64,000 bases of DNA from Patiria pectinifera (taxonomy: Eukaryota > Echinodermata > Asteroidea > Valvatida > Asterinidae), in the NCBI GenBank assembly GCA_029964075.1, contig CM057134.1, positions 18,640,905 through 18,704,904 on the forward strand, written 5' to 3'. The position numbers and the translations under genes were made by a program. Below are positions 37,501 through 47,254 of this stretch, one piece after another. The notes under the pieces were generated by a model. The model had not been told where the DNA came from. It saw only the letters and a list, made by a program, of their open reading frames with translations, and made no database searches. How positions within the stretch are numbered: the stretch's first letter is position 1; every line of letters begins with the position of its first letter.

Positions 37501-40500
37501 CATGGATGCGCGGATGCGGGGTGGGCATGAAGTAAACTTTAATCAATAGAGGGCGCTTTATTGGATGCCTGGATGCGCGGATGTGTGGATGTGCGGATGC
37601 AGGAAGTCAATTTCAATCTAGTCCGAGTAACTTGGACCCAACTTATCGCCTTTTTAACATTTGGACATGGTCTGGCGATAGTAGGGTCCAAACTAATCAT
37701 GCCCAGCGTTCCTTCGATGGTCCCCATATCCCGAGTGCGATTCTGTTACCGAGCGTGCGCGATGCAACGATTATGATAATGAATAGACTGGATCACGTTT
37801 GTAAACACAAGTGCATGTCGAACGATAATCGGGAGTCGGGAACTAGGGCAGATTTTAGGGACAGAAACCAGTTGAAGCTAGTTCCCGACTCCCTTTTATC
37901 GTTCGAAAAGCACTTGTGTTTACAAATGTCATCCAGTCTACTTATTATTAGCCCCATAAATGTGGCCAATTTACTGGGCTACCTGCGTAAATAAAGGCCA
38001 CACTTCCACCATGTACAAAAACATGTCGAACTTTGTCAAATTTAGATTTTCACATTTAGGCTTAGTTTGTAGTTTATTTTTGCTTTAGAAGCATACTCAC
38101 CCTAGCTTGAGTAACTCCAGCTGACATGCTCATATTCATTCACATGTAGAGCTGGAGACAAAACCTAGTCGTGAGAGTGTGGTAGCAAGAGACCCTAAAA
38201 TAATGGCCTCTCAAAACATGTCAATTTTCACCTCTAATATCCCACCCCAGATTTCATTTACATACCTCATACATTCAGCAGTCATTCACGAAGCTAATGA
38301 TCGACTTGAAACAGACCACACAAAAAACAAATGTGAAAAATCTTGATGATTTCGGTGGCTTGTCCGTAAAAAAACGCCAGTTCCAACGGCTGTCGTCCAT
38401 TTTGTTTTGTTAATTATGTAAATGCATGCATCACGTGATGACATAGACAAAAATCTGCGCGCGTGATGTACGTGGGTACCACACCGCTTTCAGGCGCCGC
38501 AAGTGGGTTCAGTTTTCGTCTGGTGCGTTGTCGCGGAAAGCAAGATATTAGATGGTGGGATATTAGAGGTGAAAATCAACAGTTTTTGAGAGGCCATTAT
38601 TTTAGGGTCTCTTGCTACCACACTCTCACGACTAGGTTATGTCTCCAGCGCTACATGTGAATGAATATGAGCATGTCAGCTGGAGCATAGAGCATGGGCC
38701 CAAGGAGTCAGAACTCTTCGGCGATTTACATTTTGACCATTAACATACCAATCCCTCGGGAATGTCTATAGCTACAGCACTGTGACCGCAAGCCTCGACC
38801 ATTCAAAGCGTAAATGCCAGTGGCGTTTGAACACGATGATCGTCGCCGCCTTTTTAGTTGGTAACCAACAACCTCCCTATATGCTGCATAATAAGTCATG
38901 TCACGTCGCTGCTCTTTTTTGAAAAATATATTTTACGATAAGATATGTTTTTACAACTGCGCAGTTGTTAGATGTGAGTTATGAACTCAAGTTAATAGCA
39001 ATGTGCAGTTGTTGGTGCTTAAGAGGTTATCTGTCCCTGTAATTTGGAGATAAATTGGATTTCTTTCGGACAAGTTTTCATGTATTTTCAGAAATTTTAA
39101 TTGGCAATATATCATTGATGAAATGTGTTTTTTGGAAAATTCCACAAGTTTTCACACTAAAGGTACAGAGCATTTTGTTCTTCATGAAATGATTGTTCCA
39201 GTGATGTTGACCACATTTATATACAGTATCATCCAACTGCGAACAAACACTTCAAAATCATTCATTTTTAGCGATGTATGACAACTGCGCATGCGTATTT
39301 ACCATGGTACTGTCTACGAAGCCATGCAAACTCCTTTTTTGGCATTAGTGAGCGCAGATCTCTATTGTGTCGAGCAGTGTTGGAGCAAAGGCTTTGACCC
39401 TCAAGGCCAAGGCCAAGGCCAAGGCTTTGACCCTCAAGGCCAAGGCCAAGGCCAAGGCTTTGACCCTCAAGCCTCGAGGCCAAGGCCAAGGCTTAACCCT
39501 CAAGGCCAAGGCCAAGGCCAAGGCCCTGTTTTATGAAATGACCACTGATATAGAACTTATTACATGTATAGTCAAAATGAGTGACACATCATCACGCAAG
39601 GGCGGATCCAGAACACAATTTGGGGGGGGGCAAAAAAATTTTGGTCCCCCCCCAAAAAAAGTAGGTCAAAAAATTACAGCTTGGGCTTCGGGGCCCGCTT
39701 AAGGGCCCCGAAAAAAAATTGGATTCGAGATGCTCTGTGGTGCGATTTGAGGCAATTTCTGACCATTTTAACCGATGTTTTTTGAGGAAAAGATGGTGGT
39801 GTACTCATTGCCTGCCTTTATTACGACGTCACATAAAAAAAATGGTTTCATTTTTTTTTAGGGGGGTGGGGGGCATGGCCCCTTTTGGCCCCCCTGGATC
39901 CACCCTTATCATCACGAATTGCTCGTTACGAAGAACAACATTTCTTTAATTGCAATCAACATGCTCGCATAGGCCTACACCGTTTTATGACTGCACTGTA
40001 TCTATAAAAGTATAAGTTCAGGTCTTCAATATGGTTTAACTAAACAAAATAATGATTTACTTCTACATGTATATTGACACACAATTCTCCCAAGTGTAAC
40101 AAAAGGGGGATCCAAGAAACTGATTTGGGAAATTTTTATTTGCTGGCCCAACATGGTCAGAAATATCAGCATTATCTAAAACAGATACATGCAAATCTTT
40201 AGCACTTATCAGGGAGACATATACAACCAATCAGATCTATTCCATGGTTATATGCAATTAAAGTGATCATCTCATTAGCCCCACAAGTGTACGGAATATT
40301 TTTGCAGCAAATCTACTACAATGGTAACAAAATATGATGCTACAAAAGTGGAAGTGTGCCAAACACACAAATCTATAGGGTGCTTCCCTCCTCCATGGTA
40401 ATACGATTAAAATGGTAACAGCACAATTTCGAACAGATTTATCTGGAAAATGCAAAAATCTATGGGCCTTTAAGAGCCTTGACTCAAAATTGCAAGGCCC

Positions 40501-43500
40501 TGAACCCTCAAGGCCAAGGCCAAGGCCAAGGCCAAGGCTTTTGCCCTCAAGCCTCGAGGCCAAGGCCAAGGCCCTAAAATCCAGCCTTAAGGCAGCCTTA
40601 AGGCCAAGGCCCAGCATCAAGGCACTACATCACTGGTGTCGAGATTAGCGTAGTGAGCAACAGAGCAAGCTGGCGCCAGGTGCTTTCTATTGTAGCTTTC
40701 GAGCGCGGCGACGATCATTTTACTTTTGAAGTCTTGGAGTACGAACTCCTTGGGTCCTTGCTCTATGGCTGGAGTTACTCAAGCTAACTCACCCTCTTTA
40801 TAGGCCAATCAGAAAGTGCTGCCTTTTTCAGATGTCTATTTTTGTGAAATTTCTAGATTCGTTTGCACATGTTTGCATATCAAAATTTCAACATGAAATC
40901 AAATTTCACGAAAAAAATAGACAACTGAAAAAGGCAGCACTTTCTGATTAGCTAAAGTAGGCCTATACTTCTGAAACAAAAACGCGATGCATCGCGCGCG
41001 CTCGGTAATGGAATCGCACTCGGGATACAGGGACCATCGAATGTACGCTGGGCATGAAGAAGAAATCGCGTCGTTCAAACATTAACACGAGTTGGAAATT
41101 TAACGTGTTCAAGATCGCGAGGGGAGCTCTCAGAATTGAACGGGAAATTTCACTTTTCTTCCGGATCGTAATTAAACTTCAGTACAACCATCTTAATCAT
41201 CGATGTCTACTTGTACGTCAGGTGGCATATCTAGTAATTTGGAGGCCGTTTTGAAGGTGAAATCTGATGTTTTTTGTTGGAAAATGTTGGTTTTTGGGAC
41301 AGTGACAGGATGATGTTGTCCAGCTCGCACTATTAGCGGAAAGATTTCCATATACGAAGTTCACTAATTTTCCTCTGTATTGACTAACAAGCCCCCAGAT
41401 AGCAATTTCATGTCATCAAAGTCAATTTGAGCAGTGAGAAAATACAAGCATTTTCTTAGAAAACACTTAGAATTTTTCAGTCCAATCTCATAGGGTTTGT
41501 ACACAGGGTGTTGAGTGAACTTCGTATATGGAAATCTTTCCCTATTAGCTTGGACCTTACTATCGCCAGACCATGTCCAAATGTTAAAAAGGCGATAAGT
41601 TGGGTCCAAGTTACTCGGACTAAGCCTGAATCATAGTAAATGTGAAAATCAAAATTTGACAAAGTTCGACATGTTTTTGTACATGGTGGAACTGAAGTGT
41701 GGCCTTTATTTTACGGAGGTAGTCCAGTAAATTTAGCATTATTACATGATTTTTAATTTTTTGTTAAATATGGCCAAACTATACATCAAATAAAAGCTCT
41801 CGATGGGAGAAATTCAATGGTGCAAACAACATTGTCATAGGTGCTTCCGTTCAGAAGTTATGTCCTCCCAAAGACACCATACTCCTGGAACTCCTCTGGT
41901 CGTCATTCGAGTTAATGTATTTGTTAACGTAGAACCGACCATACTATTCAGTTTTGGTTCAAATATAGTCAAACTATACATCAAATTAAAGCTTTCGATG
42001 AGAGAAATTCAATGGTGCAAACGTCATTGTCATAGGTGCTTCCGTTCAGAAGTTATGTCTTCTGAAACACACCATTATTACTCGTGAAACTATTCTGATT
42101 GTGTGTGTGTTTTTATTTCTGTAACCAGGGTGGAGCAGCACCTACCTACTGAGGAGAAAGTGATGCCTCCAGATATTCCCTTTATATCAGCATTCAGCAT
42201 CCCAATTCCTATGACCCCCCCCCCCCTTTTTCTGCATAAGATGGAAGATGAATTTATAATGTAACCTTATCTGCTTATTGATCTTCAATGATTAGGTCTC
42301 GTGTTTGAAGATCTTCCTGCAGCTTGTGGAGATCCACTCATGATCTTTTGTGATGAAGCATGAATCCAGAAAGACTAATTTATGTGTAAAATAAACACGG
42401 AATATTGACATACCTTTTAAGACATTTTCCTTTCCTTCGATAATTGAAAAAAGAGAAAAAATCTGCCTCCACCAGAATTATGTCTCACTGCACACTTACC
42501 ACCCCTCCCCCATCGAAGGTTACAAGTCAAGTTTTGGCAGCAAATGGAAATGCATTATTATTGCTGATGTAATTAAATTAATCCTTTAATCATGTTAATG
42601 ATTAATTTTTTTTATTATTAAATTAAAACAATAATTTTGAAATCAACTGAAATACATTTGTTGGTCATAAATGGACGTTTGTACGACTTTCATTCGTAAA
42701 AAACACTGAGTTACTGGTACAAACATGACAGCGCATCATCATCAACTGCGTCAAGGGCTGGCCGAACATCAGCACGGAGATTCGACATCATCGACGATGT
42801 CATTAGACTTTTTAACAAATACATTTCTACAGACCGCAATCACACGCAGGAACAAAATCAAGATATTCTTACTCAGAAAGGAACAAGGAATCTAGTGATA
42901 TAGGTTTACAGGAATCCCCCCCATGTTCTGTATATCTAAATTGTGAAAAAAAGTGGCAAATTTGATCAAAATTTGGCAAAAATTGGCAAAAATTACCGTA
43001 AAACCTTATTTCTTGACCGTTTGAAACGAAACAAAAAGCATCAGCAGATTGTCCTATCCTATCTGGTCAATAGATGGCAGTATTTATTGATTTGGAAGTC
43101 AAGAGAGGGCGGTATTAATCAAAAACGGTAACCCATTTTCGAGGCATGAAAATGCCAAACTTAGTGTCAAAATGGCCGCGCTCAAGACGGCCGTCCTGAA
43201 AATCACGCTCTGAAACTTCTGGTTTTGGACAAATTGAGGTATGCTTTTCCCGATCTATTGCCATTCTGTAAAAGAAGACATATTTGTCGACATGTAGGAG
43301 TGATTTGACGCTAAAATAGCTTGATGGGACAAAGTAACATTCATTTGAAAAACTTCAGTTTTGTGTGTCACCAGAATAGGAAATGTCAATATCGCGGTAC
43401 CTCTAACATTGCTAGTAAATTGTTAACATTTATGGGGCTAGAAGACCACATCGCAATTCAAACAGGAATCGGAAATTAACGTGTTCACGACCGCGAGGAA

Positions 43501-43789
43501 CTTTTCTTGACTCTCCATAGACTTTGTACATGACCGCTGAACATGCTGAAGTGTCGTCAGGTCATGCATGGGTCATGCAGCCTTGCAGGTTGCAACATTC
43601 TTCATGTTCTTTCCGCCACCCCCCAATAACAAACATTTCCAGGCAACAACCAACATGTTGCAGCACTCAATACTTAAAAAAGAGATCTTAGGGATAATTG
43701 TAACATGGACTCACCTCTTTCCTCGTGTTCAAAATAGCGTAATAATCATCAGAATTTATCAAACCTTCCTCCAACATGGGCGCAGCCAT
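19583..43789 (-). CDS. DNAJC11: DNAJC11, J-domain protein of the mitochondrial MICOS/MIB complex, 15 exons
   Basis: Exons, high to low: 43715-43789, 36723-36852, 33789-33961, 32985-33055, 32253-32427, 31365-31432, 30840-30907, 29080-29204, 28418-28500, 26666-26782, 25195-25350, 23830-23899, 21715-21939, 20336-20465, 19583-19605. All phases close to 562 aa; human is 559 aa. The start MAAPMLEEG leads into a J domain (about 17-80) with HPD at residues 43-45 in [10 protein letters not shown]. Then come [70 protein letters not shown], the beta-barrel-like central region, a hydrophobic stretch [20 protein letters not shown], and the C-terminal DUF3395 region ([41 protein letters not shown]). In mammals DNAJC11 is a mitochondrial outer-membrane-associated partner of MICOS and is needed for cristae shape (family knowledge). 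The donors after exons ending 23830 use GTTGGT. The final exon adds only SHHVNPS plus the stop codon. Confidence 0.95.
19724..20092. mobile_element. Harbinger-like MITE, copy 2
   Basis: 369 bp in the last DNAJC11 intron. GTCTCCGGTTTCTGGTTTG at the left and CATACCAGAAACCGGAGAC at the right are inverted, with poly-A/T just inside the tips. Flanks are TAA (19721-19723) and TAC, so the target duplication has decayed. It is in inverse orientation to copies at 1974 and 31907. Confidence 0.7.
20640..20945 (+). mobile_element. tRNA-derived SINE with (AAT)n tail
   Basis: The head carries A-box-like TTGGCATAGCGGTA (20657-20670) and B-box-like GGGTTCGAATCC (20698-20709). The body reads GGGTTTTCAGTCCCTACC, and the tail reads TTTGAGGAATCCTTGG, TTTCATTA, CCAGAAATAAATAAT, followed by AAT and CAT repeats. 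The tail is shared with the 18S-derived element at 8490-8535. An inverted copy lies at 35454-35680. It lies in the DNAJC11 intron between 20466 and 21714. Confidence 0.78.
21030..21295 (-). mobile_element. tRNA-derived SINE copy
   Basis: Plus-strand reading contains ATCAGGCCAGCGTTTATCTC, CTCCCCTGGATGGGATGCCA, ACCCATTTATACTCCTGGG, GTGGCTTGCCCAAGGACAC and a B-box inverse at 21241-21252. A near full-length member of the family, directly next to the LINE fragment at 21306. Confidence 0.65.
21306..21660 (+). pseudogene. Frameshifted non-LTR retrotransposon fragment (reverse transcriptase C terminus)
   Basis: The first segment translates to a block with [33 protein letters not shown] and [10 protein letters not shown]. 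After a frame change near 21450 a second block reads [42 protein letters not shown] and stops at TGA 21655-21657. These match the conserved region after the RT domain of LINE-type elements, where KIRERRLRFAGH-like and LW-P-HG phrases precede a VDxLKRDTGL segment. Only the 3' end is present and it is broken, so it is a dead 5'-truncated copy in a DNAJC11 intron. Confidence 0.75.
22334..22520. mobile_element. Short foldback element
   Basis: GCATTGCAACACACAATTCA (from 22403) is mirrored by GAATTGTGTGTTGCAATGCC-type sequence (22440-22468), with about 40-bp arms extending outward (AGCGAGATTTTCAATC versus GGAAAATCTTGCTAAG). It lies in the DNAJC11 intron between 21940 and 23829. Confidence 0.65.
22619..23245. 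mobile_element. Harbinger-like MITE copy 3, middle replaced or interrupted
   Basis: The left part 22619-22797 and right part 23155-23245 match copy 2 (CTCCGGTTTCTGG left; CCATACCAGAAACCGAAGAC right). The interior 22798-23154 does not, so about 350 bp of unrelated sequence replaced the middle. It lies in a DNAJC11 intron. Confidence 0.6.
23280..23793. mobile_element. TTAA MITE with central palindrome, copy 1
   Basis: Ends AGGGAAAATACAAC and (inverse) AGGGAATATACATC, flanked by TTAA on both sides (23276-23279, 23794-23797). The centre near 23439-23472 is a perfect palindrome around GGTCGGCCGACC (CCAACGCTGGTCGGCC and its inverse). A smaller phrase CTGGTTCCCTGAC near 23565-23577 is inverse to GTCAGGGAGCCAG near 23626. 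It ends 36 bp from the DNAJC11 exon at 23830. Confidence 0.78.
23933..24000 (-). repeat. tRNA-like SINE head, degenerate
   Basis: Minus-strand reading gives a B-box-like GGTTCAAACCC and an anticodon-stem-like region. It is a decayed relative of 24746-24817. It lies 34 bp beyond the DNAJC11 exon 23830-23899. Confidence 0.5.
24201..24725. mobile_element. TTAA MITE with central palindrome, copy 2
   Basis: Flanked by TTAA (24197-24200, 24726-24729), with ends AGAGAATATTCAACA and (inverse) AGGGAATGTACATC. The palindrome near 24357-24391 reads CCAACGGTGGTCAGCC and GACCACCGTTGG. Same order of internal blocks as copy 1. Confidence 0.75.
24746..24817 (-). repeat. tRNA-like sequence (SINE head or tRNA pseudogene)
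   Basis: On the minus strand: a GCTGGATAGCTCAGTTGG D-arm start, an anticodon arm CCGGA, loop ACAGCAA, TCCGG with a perfect 5-bp stem, and a T arm with GGTTCAAACCC. Position 33 is C instead of the invariant U and the acceptor stem has mismatches, so a functional tRNA is unlikely. The next TTAA MITE copy sits immediately to its left. Confidence 0.55.
25940..26580 (-). repeat. Tandemly multiplied SINE body, 3 units of ~185 bp
   Basis: Three consecutive units at about 25975-26158, 26162-26340 and 26358-26535 share GACAATCTCAGCTCCCTGGGG, CCACAATAACCATCTCTGCC and CATTTACTCCTGGGTGGGGA, then AAGTGCCTTGCC. This is an expanded part of the SINE seen at 6990-7300. It ends about 90 bp from the DNAJC11 exon at 26666. 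Confidence 0.7.
27315..27595 (-). mobile_element. tRNA-derived SINE copy, near full length
   Basis: Plus-strand reading: GTCTGTCACAAGCCAATATG, CATCAGGCTGGCATTTATC, CCTGGATGGGATGCTAGTCC, ACTCCTGGGTGGAGAGAGG, TGGCTTGCCCAAGGACAC, B-box inverse GGATTCGAACCC. One of the clearest members of the family here. Confidence 0.7.
28055..28400. mobile_element. AATCCTCC family element, copy 4 (inverted)
   Basis: Inverse of 15865-16285, ending GCCTAGTGAGTTAGGGTTAA. It stops within about 20 bp of the splice donor of the DNAJC11 exon at 28418. Confidence 0.65.
29249..29421. mobile_element. GAGGACA family element, copy 2 (inverted)
   Basis: Inverse copy of 1371-1542, from CCCCCGAGGACC to CCTCGGGAGTATAGT. It begins 45 bp upstream of the DNAJC11 exon at 29080-29204, close to its acceptor region. 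Confidence 0.6.
29440..29870 (+). mobile_element. tRNA-derived SINE, plus orientation, abutting another SINE-like end
   Basis: B-box GGTTCGAGCCC near 29481, then TTGTGCCCTTGAGTAAGGCG, TTAAATGGGTACCGGCATT. From about 29795 a different tail (CCCCTTGAACAAAGACATTG, AAAATGGGGAACCG, ACATGTTGGGCTG) matches the inverse of the region at 23998-24060. It lies in a DNAJC11 intron. Confidence 0.55.
30940..31240 (+). repeat. 45-bp direct repeats enclosing a tRNA-like sequence
   Basis: TTTGATTTACATCACCCCGA plus 25 further bases occurs at 30945-30990 and again at 31191-31236 with one substitution. Between them, 31036-31112 is tRNA-like: A-box-like TGGTCGAGTGG, an anticodon loop CTAGAAA that would read AGA, a perfect T arm GTGGG-TTCGAGT-CCCAC. 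It lacks the long variable arm of a true serine tRNA and has a mismatched acceptor stem, so it is more likely a SINE head. It lies between DNAJC11 exons 6 and 7. Confidence 0.55.
31907..32232. mobile_element. Harbinger-like MITE, copy 4 (TSD TTA), 17 bp from a splice donor
   Basis: GGCC-starting ends with flanking TTA at 31904-31906 and 32233-32235. Internal match to copy 1 (GGGAGCCCAGAGAGGCCACA, AGCAGGATTCCAGTC). The DNAJC11 exon 32253-32427 has its donor at 32252, so the element starts only 17 nt into the intron. Confidence 0.8.
34216..34914. mobile_element. Long-inverted-repeat element, ~200-bp arms
   Basis: The left arm 34216-34430 (ACAGGTTGAGTCAAAAAAAG, TGTAGCACCAAACATAGTA, CTTTCGTCCAAAA) is inverse to the right arm 34690-34914 (TTTTGGACGAAAGAGGTTTT, ATGTTTGGTGCTACATG, TTTTTTTGACTCACCCCTGT). 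About 260 bp lie between the arms. No coding capacity. It lies between DNAJC11 exons 2 and 3. Confidence 0.75.
35454..35680 (-). mobile_element. tRNA-derived SINE, inverted copy of 20640-20945
   Basis: Minus-strand reading gives TTGGGGTAGCGGTACTTTCC, then B-box GGGTTCGAATCCCGCC near 35616-35630 and GATTGGGTTTTCAGCCCC, and ends before the TTTGAGGAATC tail, so it is 3' incomplete. Confidence 0.65.
36176..36558. mobile_element. Harbinger-like MITE, second subfamily (TSD TAA)
   Basis: Flanking TAA at 36173-36175 and 36559-36561. Ends GGCCAAAAAAAAAA then ATTCGGTCTCTGGTC, and inverse GACCAGAGACCG then TTTTTTTTGGCC. It shares the GGCC-polyA architecture with the main family but has different subterminal sequence and internal poly-T. 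It lies 165 bp from DNAJC11 exon 2. Confidence 0.75.
39390..39532. repeat. AAGGCC hexanucleotide minisatellite, block 1
   Basis: About 20 copies of CAAGGC/AAGGCC grouped into higher-order units starting TTTGACCCTCAAGGCC. It lies inside the foldback nest. A second block is at 40498-40612. Frames through it encode KAKAKA or QGQGQG artefacts. Confidence 0.85.
40498..40612. repeat. AAGGCC hexanucleotide minisatellite, block 2
   Basis: Same unit and higher-order phrase (CCCTCAAGCCTCGAGGCC) as block 1, same orientation, 1.1 kb away. Antisense frame gives a LGLGLG artefact. Confidence 0.82.
41766..42076. repeat. Tandem duplication, 197-bp period
   Basis: CAAACTATACATCAAATAAA, GAGAAATTCAATGGTGCAAA and TCATAGGTGCTTCCGTTCAG occur at 41768-41880 and again at 41966-42076 with about 90% agreement by eye. 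It lies in DNAJC11 intron 1. Confidence 0.7.
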
Positions 43790-43793
43790 TTTG
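43782..43793 (-). promoter_or_regulatory. YY1-type motif overlapping the DNAJC11 start codon
   Basis: Minus strand reads CAAAATGGCTGC with the ATG at 43789-43787. YY1 motifs (AAnATGGCnGC) often overlap start codons of animal housekeeping genes. Call by eye only. Confidence 0.4.
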
Positions 43794-43879
43794 CCTGGAA
43801 CTGGAAGTTTTATGGACGGCTAGTTTGCTGCCCTCTATTGAATTCAATTCGGCTTGTGTTTTAATGAAACACTACATTG

Positions 43880-44940
43880 CTTTTGTTATATTATTTTGTT
43901 GTTATTTGAAGATTTCTCCCGATTTTCAAAAGATTGTGTGAAATATCAAACTTAATTAGTACATGACATTTCAATTCAATATAACAAGTATCGTCTGGAA
44001 ACCGAGTGTATTGTTTTTGTGTCATGAAAGATGACTTCAATTTGACTCTATTTTTTTCGCGCTTACATTGGTCTGTTATAAATATTTTTTTTTTATTATT
44101 TGACAATTTCTCCCGATATTCAACACTTTTGTGTTACATATCACATACAATTAACATTTCAATTTAAGGCAACAATTATTTCTTGAGGTATCGTTCGGAA
44201 AACGAGTGTTTTTTTTGTTCCATATTGTAAGTTGACTTTAATTTGTTGTGTTTTCTTTCAAAAGAGGGCGTGCTACACAAATAGTGGTCCCCACCTAAAT
44301 ATTTTTTATTTACACGGAGAAACACATGTCCCAGGTATTTCTTGGATTATCGTCCGCAACATGAGTGCAATGTTTTTGTTCAGTATTAAGGCAGCTTTTC
44401 AGTGTACTTTAACTTAAATTGATCAGTTTTTCTCTGTGCGGTGGTGACCACGTTTTGTGTAACGCGCCCTCTTTCGAAAGAACATTTTAGTTGGCTTTAT
44501 TTCTGCTTGTGTTTTTCGCGCATACTACATTGTTTTGGTTATGTCATTTTAATTATTGAACCATTTCTCTCGATATTCAACAGGATTGTGTTATATATGA
44601 CGACCAATAACTAGATGAAATTTCAATTTGTAACTACATGCATTTCTTGATTTATCGTCTGGAAACCAAGTACGTTGTTTTCATTATGAAGGTTGACTAC
44701 AATTCGGGTTGCGTTTGTGGCACATTAAATACTATATTGTCTGGGTAATATTATTTTGGTTGTTTGAGGATTTCTCCCGATTTTCAACAGAATTGTGTTA
44801 CCATTCACACTAAATAAGTGTATGACGTTTCAATTCAATATTTTTGAACTTATCGTCAGGAAACCGAGTGTATTGTGCTTTTTGTCACAAAAGATGACTT
44901 TAATTCGACTTGTATTTTTTTTTGCGCTTAACCCCTTAAC
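43880..44940. repeat. Degenerate ~200-bp tandem repeat upstream of DNAJC11
   Basis: Units carrying TTTCTCCCGATnTTCAACA, TTGTGTTA, CATTTCAATT and ATCGTCTGGAAACCGAGTGT recur near 43910, 44105, 44315, 44565 and 44770. It directly abuts the 5' end of DNAJC11. Confidence 0.65.
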
Positions 44941-47240
44941 TATATCATAACCAAGACCGTGTAGTTTAGGAATATCTTAAAACAATTTCAAAATGTCTCC
45001 CCACTTTTGATAAAGCTGCGTCTGAAAAAGTGAACACTTCTTTGGAAGGGGGGGGGCGCCCTGTAGACCAATCCGGTCACGCAATCAATTGTATCACGAA
45101 GGCCCCCTTCAGTGGCGAAAGCATAGCGCTAGCTATTGTTCTGATCAGTCATCACGAATCAGTTGCTTTGTACAATAGGGTACAATTGTTTCTCCATCGA
45201 AGGGGCCCTGTAAGTGTACAGTGATCAGTTGCCCAGATGCTATGACAAAATAATAATTTTCACTAAGAGCGAAGTGGCATGACTTGTTCATCGTACGCAG
45301 AATAGATTTATTATGGATTACCAAAACTATAAAAACGGCGTTTATGGGAATAGTTGATACAAAGTTTGCAACTATAATTTAGATATATTTTTCTAAACGC
45401 ATCTTGGATAACGTGTAAGTGCATTTCAAAGCAAATGTAACTTAATAAAGAAAACTCTTGACCTCAAGATATTTTGAAGATACAGACTTGATGTCATTTT
45501 GTGTCTTGGATATACATGCATACGTTTGTTATAAAATACATTTAATTAAGTATCCACAGTAGTAGGTGAGGGGATAAATCGTGCCTTCTTTGTGAGGAGG
45601 GGGAGTTTGTGAGGGGGGGGGGCAGAGGGCGGGGGCAGAGGGCAGCGCTCGAAATGTTGCACGGAAGGGGATGATGGAATGGGGCAGGCATAGTAACAAA
45701 GAGGGAGGACGTCAAGGAGGAAACGTCATGAGTGATTTCACAGAAATGGGATTTGCGCATCTTTTCCCCATGCTCCTTATCCTCCTGTCCAAGTTACGCG
45801 TGGGGTGCTCTCCCCTCCTCAATACAAGCTCCTCCCTCCTCCTCACAAAACAATGTATACAATTGAGTAGTGAACAAACGACGTTTATCGGAATGCAACA
45901 TTTCCTTTGTTCGTACATCCCAACACAACTTCGTTTATCCTGCTCCCCTGTACAAAACTATAGCAAACATCTGAGTAAAACGTGTAATAAATAGCAACCA
46001 ATAAACTTAAAGTCTATGGACTACTTTAAATTGCTTGTAAAAAAATATCTGTTAAAATCACTCGACAAAAAAATCTTCTTCCGATTTCCCTTCGTCCCAA
46101 ACCACACAATATAAAATTTACATTCTTGAAAGACGTTTCTCCTAAATGTTAATAGAGTAAATCTGTGTACTAACAACTGCTGGCAAAAATTGTCTCTTAA
46201 TTACAACCAATGGAAATATAAATGATTGTCTTTACTATTAATTAAAATTCAAATGTGAAAGACAATTGAGAGATATTTCACCTACTTTTGGGCACTATAA
46301 CGGGCCTGTGCATCCTTTGAACGGCCGATTACAAGTGGTTTTACAAACAGGTTTTCTAATTAACGGAAAACGATTGACTACAATCCAATCACATTTGGAG
46401 CAAAATAAAGGGTTTCCCCTCACCTGCATCATTTTCTAATCCTTGCGGACTAATCTACACATTACATTTTAGGTAAATTGAAGCATTTCACCTTATAGGG
46501 CAATGGCTATCTAAAATATAATGAACAAACGATGTTCTGTTACAAAAATAGTTATAGCAAATATCTGAGTAATAGTTATCAAAACTAAAAACAATTATAC
46601 TTAAAGTAAAGCCTCCGGATTGCTAAAAACTGCTAGTAAAATATTCTCCGTTTAAACCATTTTCTTCTTACCAGATCCCTCGCTCAAAATCAAACAATAT
46701 AAAATGTACAGATTGGAAGACGGTTTTTCTCATTTGAACATATTACATAAGTGTTCTAACAACTACTAGTTAAAGTATTTATCTCGATTTAAATCAGTGA
46801 GAATATAAATGATTGTCCTTACTATTTAATAAAATACAAACTTGAAAGTCAATTGAGCCGATAACAAGTGTTTTTTACACACAGTTTTCCTTATTAACGG
46901 AAAACGAATAACAATCCAATCACATTTCATTTCCTCAGCTGCAACATTTTCTAATCCTTGCTAACCAATCTAGCAGTGTGATCATGAATAGGCACTTCTC
47001 TTGGACGTGTAAACTATTCCAAATTGACAAACTTGATTAAACTCGATTATGTGGTTAATTATACTCTTCATAAACAAAAAAACGTTAAAGCAATGTTAAA
47101 AATCAATATCTTTACCATCTTGATTAAAATTCGATTATATGAATATTTTTACACTTTATAAGCAACTATTCGTTCAAGCAGTGTTCAAATCGGTATTTAA
47201 CCATCTTGATTAAACTCGAGTACATGATTAGATATTCTTC
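44940..47240. other. Intergenic, left copy of the SRCR-gene 3' flank
   Basis: From about 45266 on, the sequence is colinear with 59272 onward: GACTTGTTCATC, ATTTATTATGGATTA, TATACATG, then GTAGGTGAGGGG/GTGAGGAGG, CTCCTCATCCTCCTGTCCAAG, CATCTTGATTAAA units of roughly 90 bp near 47030-47240. This marks the left border of the tandem gene duplication. No exon is seen. Confidence 0.65.
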
Positions 47241-47254
47241 ATAAACGAATAAAC

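Larger units (their letters stand above)
37618..41625. mobile_element. Nested foldback/long-TIR composite, ~4 kb
   Basis: The outer ends 37620-37680 (TAGTCCGAGTAACTTGGACC and on) and 41560-41625 are inverse copies and equal the arms of the 125-bp foldback in MRPL51. A second inverse pair just inside is 37705-37765 (CCTTCGATGGTCCCCATA, CCCGAGTGCGATTCTGTTAC) and 40990-41055. Nested within are three more inverted units: 37784-37940 (GGGAGTCGGGAACTAG arms), 38112-38690 (about 130-bp arms with CCTAAAATAATGGCCTCTC), and 40805-40955 (AGAAAGTGCTGCCTTTTTC arms). A pair at 38680-38720 and 40735-40785 frames a 2.1-kb interior. I recognise no transposase. It occupies DNAJC11 intron 1. Confidence 0.7.

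Noticed and set aside
43568-43864. 98-residue plus-strand open frame at the DNAJC11 start
   Set aside because: Antisense of DNAJC11 exon 1, which has a matching start, J-domain beginning and splice donor.
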